This document shows positions 62,901-64,000 of a stretch of 64,000 nt of DNA, piece by piece; within the stretch, counting starts at the first letter, position 1; each line of letters opens with the position of its first letter. The position numbers and the translations under genes are program-made. The notes beneath the pieces were generated by a model, which had not been told where the DNA came from, searched no databases, and worked only from the letters and a program-made list of their open reading frames with translations. Origin of the DNA: Hyperoplus lanceolatus (taxonomy: Eukaryota; Chordata; Actinopteri; Uranoscopiformes; Ammodytidae); the NCBI GenBank assembly GCA_026929865.2, contig CM049414.1, positions 19,081,501 to 19,145,500 on the forward strand, given 5' to 3'.

Positions 62901-63233
62901 CAAGATGTGCAGCGCTTGTGCAAGAGCTTACTAAAGGATTAAAGTGTTTACCAAAACATCAAGGTCCTCTGCACTGACTTGACTGGAGAGACCCCCTAAC
63001 TGCAGCCGTTCCCCTCCCATCCAAAGTGTTCTGTTGATATAGCGCAAAGCTAACAGTCGCCGAAAGGCTGTTAGCCAAGAATTGAGTGACAGAATGCAAA
63101 CAGGGCCAAGACAACAAGGGCAGAGTTGGATAAATAAAGACCAGGATGAAGAATCACTTACTTTGCGCCGGTCTTGTTTATTTAACAAGAGATGAGAATA
63201 GTATGCCATATATGAGACATGAACAGTAGCTAC

Positions 63234-63274
63234 ACACACACACACACACAAACAAACAAACAAACACACACACA
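63234..63274. repeat. (CA)n / (CAAA)n tract
   Basis: CA units around four CAAA units. Confidence 0.93.
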
Positions 63275-64000
63275 CTCAGTCATACTGTAGAAGCCACTCT
63301 TTATCAAGTCAAAAGTTTATTCTCTCGAGCATGGTTAGACCGTCAGGAATAATCATATTTAATATGTCAGTGTTGATAAAACCCAGTCAGTAAAGTGTGA
63401 CACATGCCATATCTCCTCAATAATGCTTAAATCATATATTCAGTTTTGCGTAATGAATGAGGTTTCTGTGACAAGATGGTAGATGAGGAAGCAAAAGCTG
63501 ATATCTGAAGACAAATGTGCCTCTCACATCTCTTTCAACTTTAAGCAGATATTCAAATGAAATCGCCAATTCCATGCGCTCTTGTGGAACTCCTTCCCTA
63601 ACACAGTGTTTATCTGTCAAACTAAGGCTGTTGGTTATGCACATAAAACAAAGCATTTAAACCTTCAATCCAAAGTAGCTCATTAAGTATCACCCCACAA
63701 CCCCCTCTTGATTAATTAGGAAATGCAGTGGGCCTAAATGCCACATAATGTTGGTTATATTTCACCCATGTCTCCTCCTGTTAACTGCTTATGGTGTCTT
63801 TGCCTAAGAAAAATATCCCACAGCCCTTGGTGGCAGTGACTTTTTACTGACCTCTGATCCCCTTTCTAAGTCCCCCCCTCCTACCTGTCCCATGGCTTGC
63901 TGTATTGTTATTGTATATTACTCTCCCTAAATGCAACTTACTTAAGCATGCATTAACCCAACTTCTTATAGTGGAACTAAAAAATCCCAAATAAAATCGT

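Larger units (their letters stand above)
57154..64000 (+). other. nrxn3: nrxn3 intron downstream of the SS5 exon (partial)
   Basis: It begins gtggga and continues past the window end. The conserved exon with the stalk end, transmembrane helix (expected motif IRESSSTTGMVVG) and cytoplasmic tail is absent, so it must lie downstream. Two acceptor-like sites, at 57650 and 59797, open phase-compatible frames and are listed as candidate alternative SS5 exons. The rest shows T-rich tracts (59270-59340), a C run (59928-59942) and a short CA/CAAA repeat near 63234. Confidence 0.8.

Overview
The window is teleost fish genomic DNA. Five exons on the + strand encode consecutive pieces of the C-terminal LNS6 domain and stalk of a neurexin. 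Several sequences resemble families repeated in fish genomes, and the introns are very rich in long (TG)n/(CA)n microsatellites. Residues that separate the paralogues (recalled, not aligned) point to neurexin-3: LVRIDSAP and FNIGTVDIS in LNS6, IPFKY..PVE.WLQEKG in the splice-site-4 insert, and [11 protein letters not shown] in the stalk. I cannot say whether it is nrxn3a or nrxn3b.

Layout: intron (1-3962); LNS6 exon (3963-4144, 182 nt); 24-kb intron; LNS6 exon (28324-28495, 172 nt); 8.8-kb intron; 90-nt SS4 cassette (37268-37357); 1.9-kb intron; LNS6 end plus Thr-rich stalk exon (39265-39575, 311 nt); 17.5-kb intron; acidic Cys-loop exon at splice site 5 (57075-57153, 79 nt); then intron, possibly with alternative SS5 exons, to 64000. 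All junctions are AG/GT and phase-compatible. Skipping the SS4 cassette keeps the frame (phase 1 to phase 1). The EGF and LNS1-5 exons, the beta-specific first exon, and the transmembrane and cytoplasmic exons are not seen here and should lie outside the window.

The exons form one extracellular unit. LNS6 binds postsynaptic partners such as neuroligins, LRRTMs and cerebellins through a Ca2+ site whose ligands are split over three exons. The SS4 cassette lies beside that site, and the stalk links LNS6 to the membrane. Introns also hold a 3'-truncated, frameshifted Tc1-like transposon (48759-49646), a hAT-like non-autonomous element with 8-bp flanking repeats (29693-30299), a palindromic MITE about 100 bp before the exon that follows SS4 (39003-39158), and degenerate repeats resembling teleost families. 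No second protein-coding gene, tRNA, rRNA or CRISPR array was seen. Most open reading frames are translations of dinucleotide repeats.
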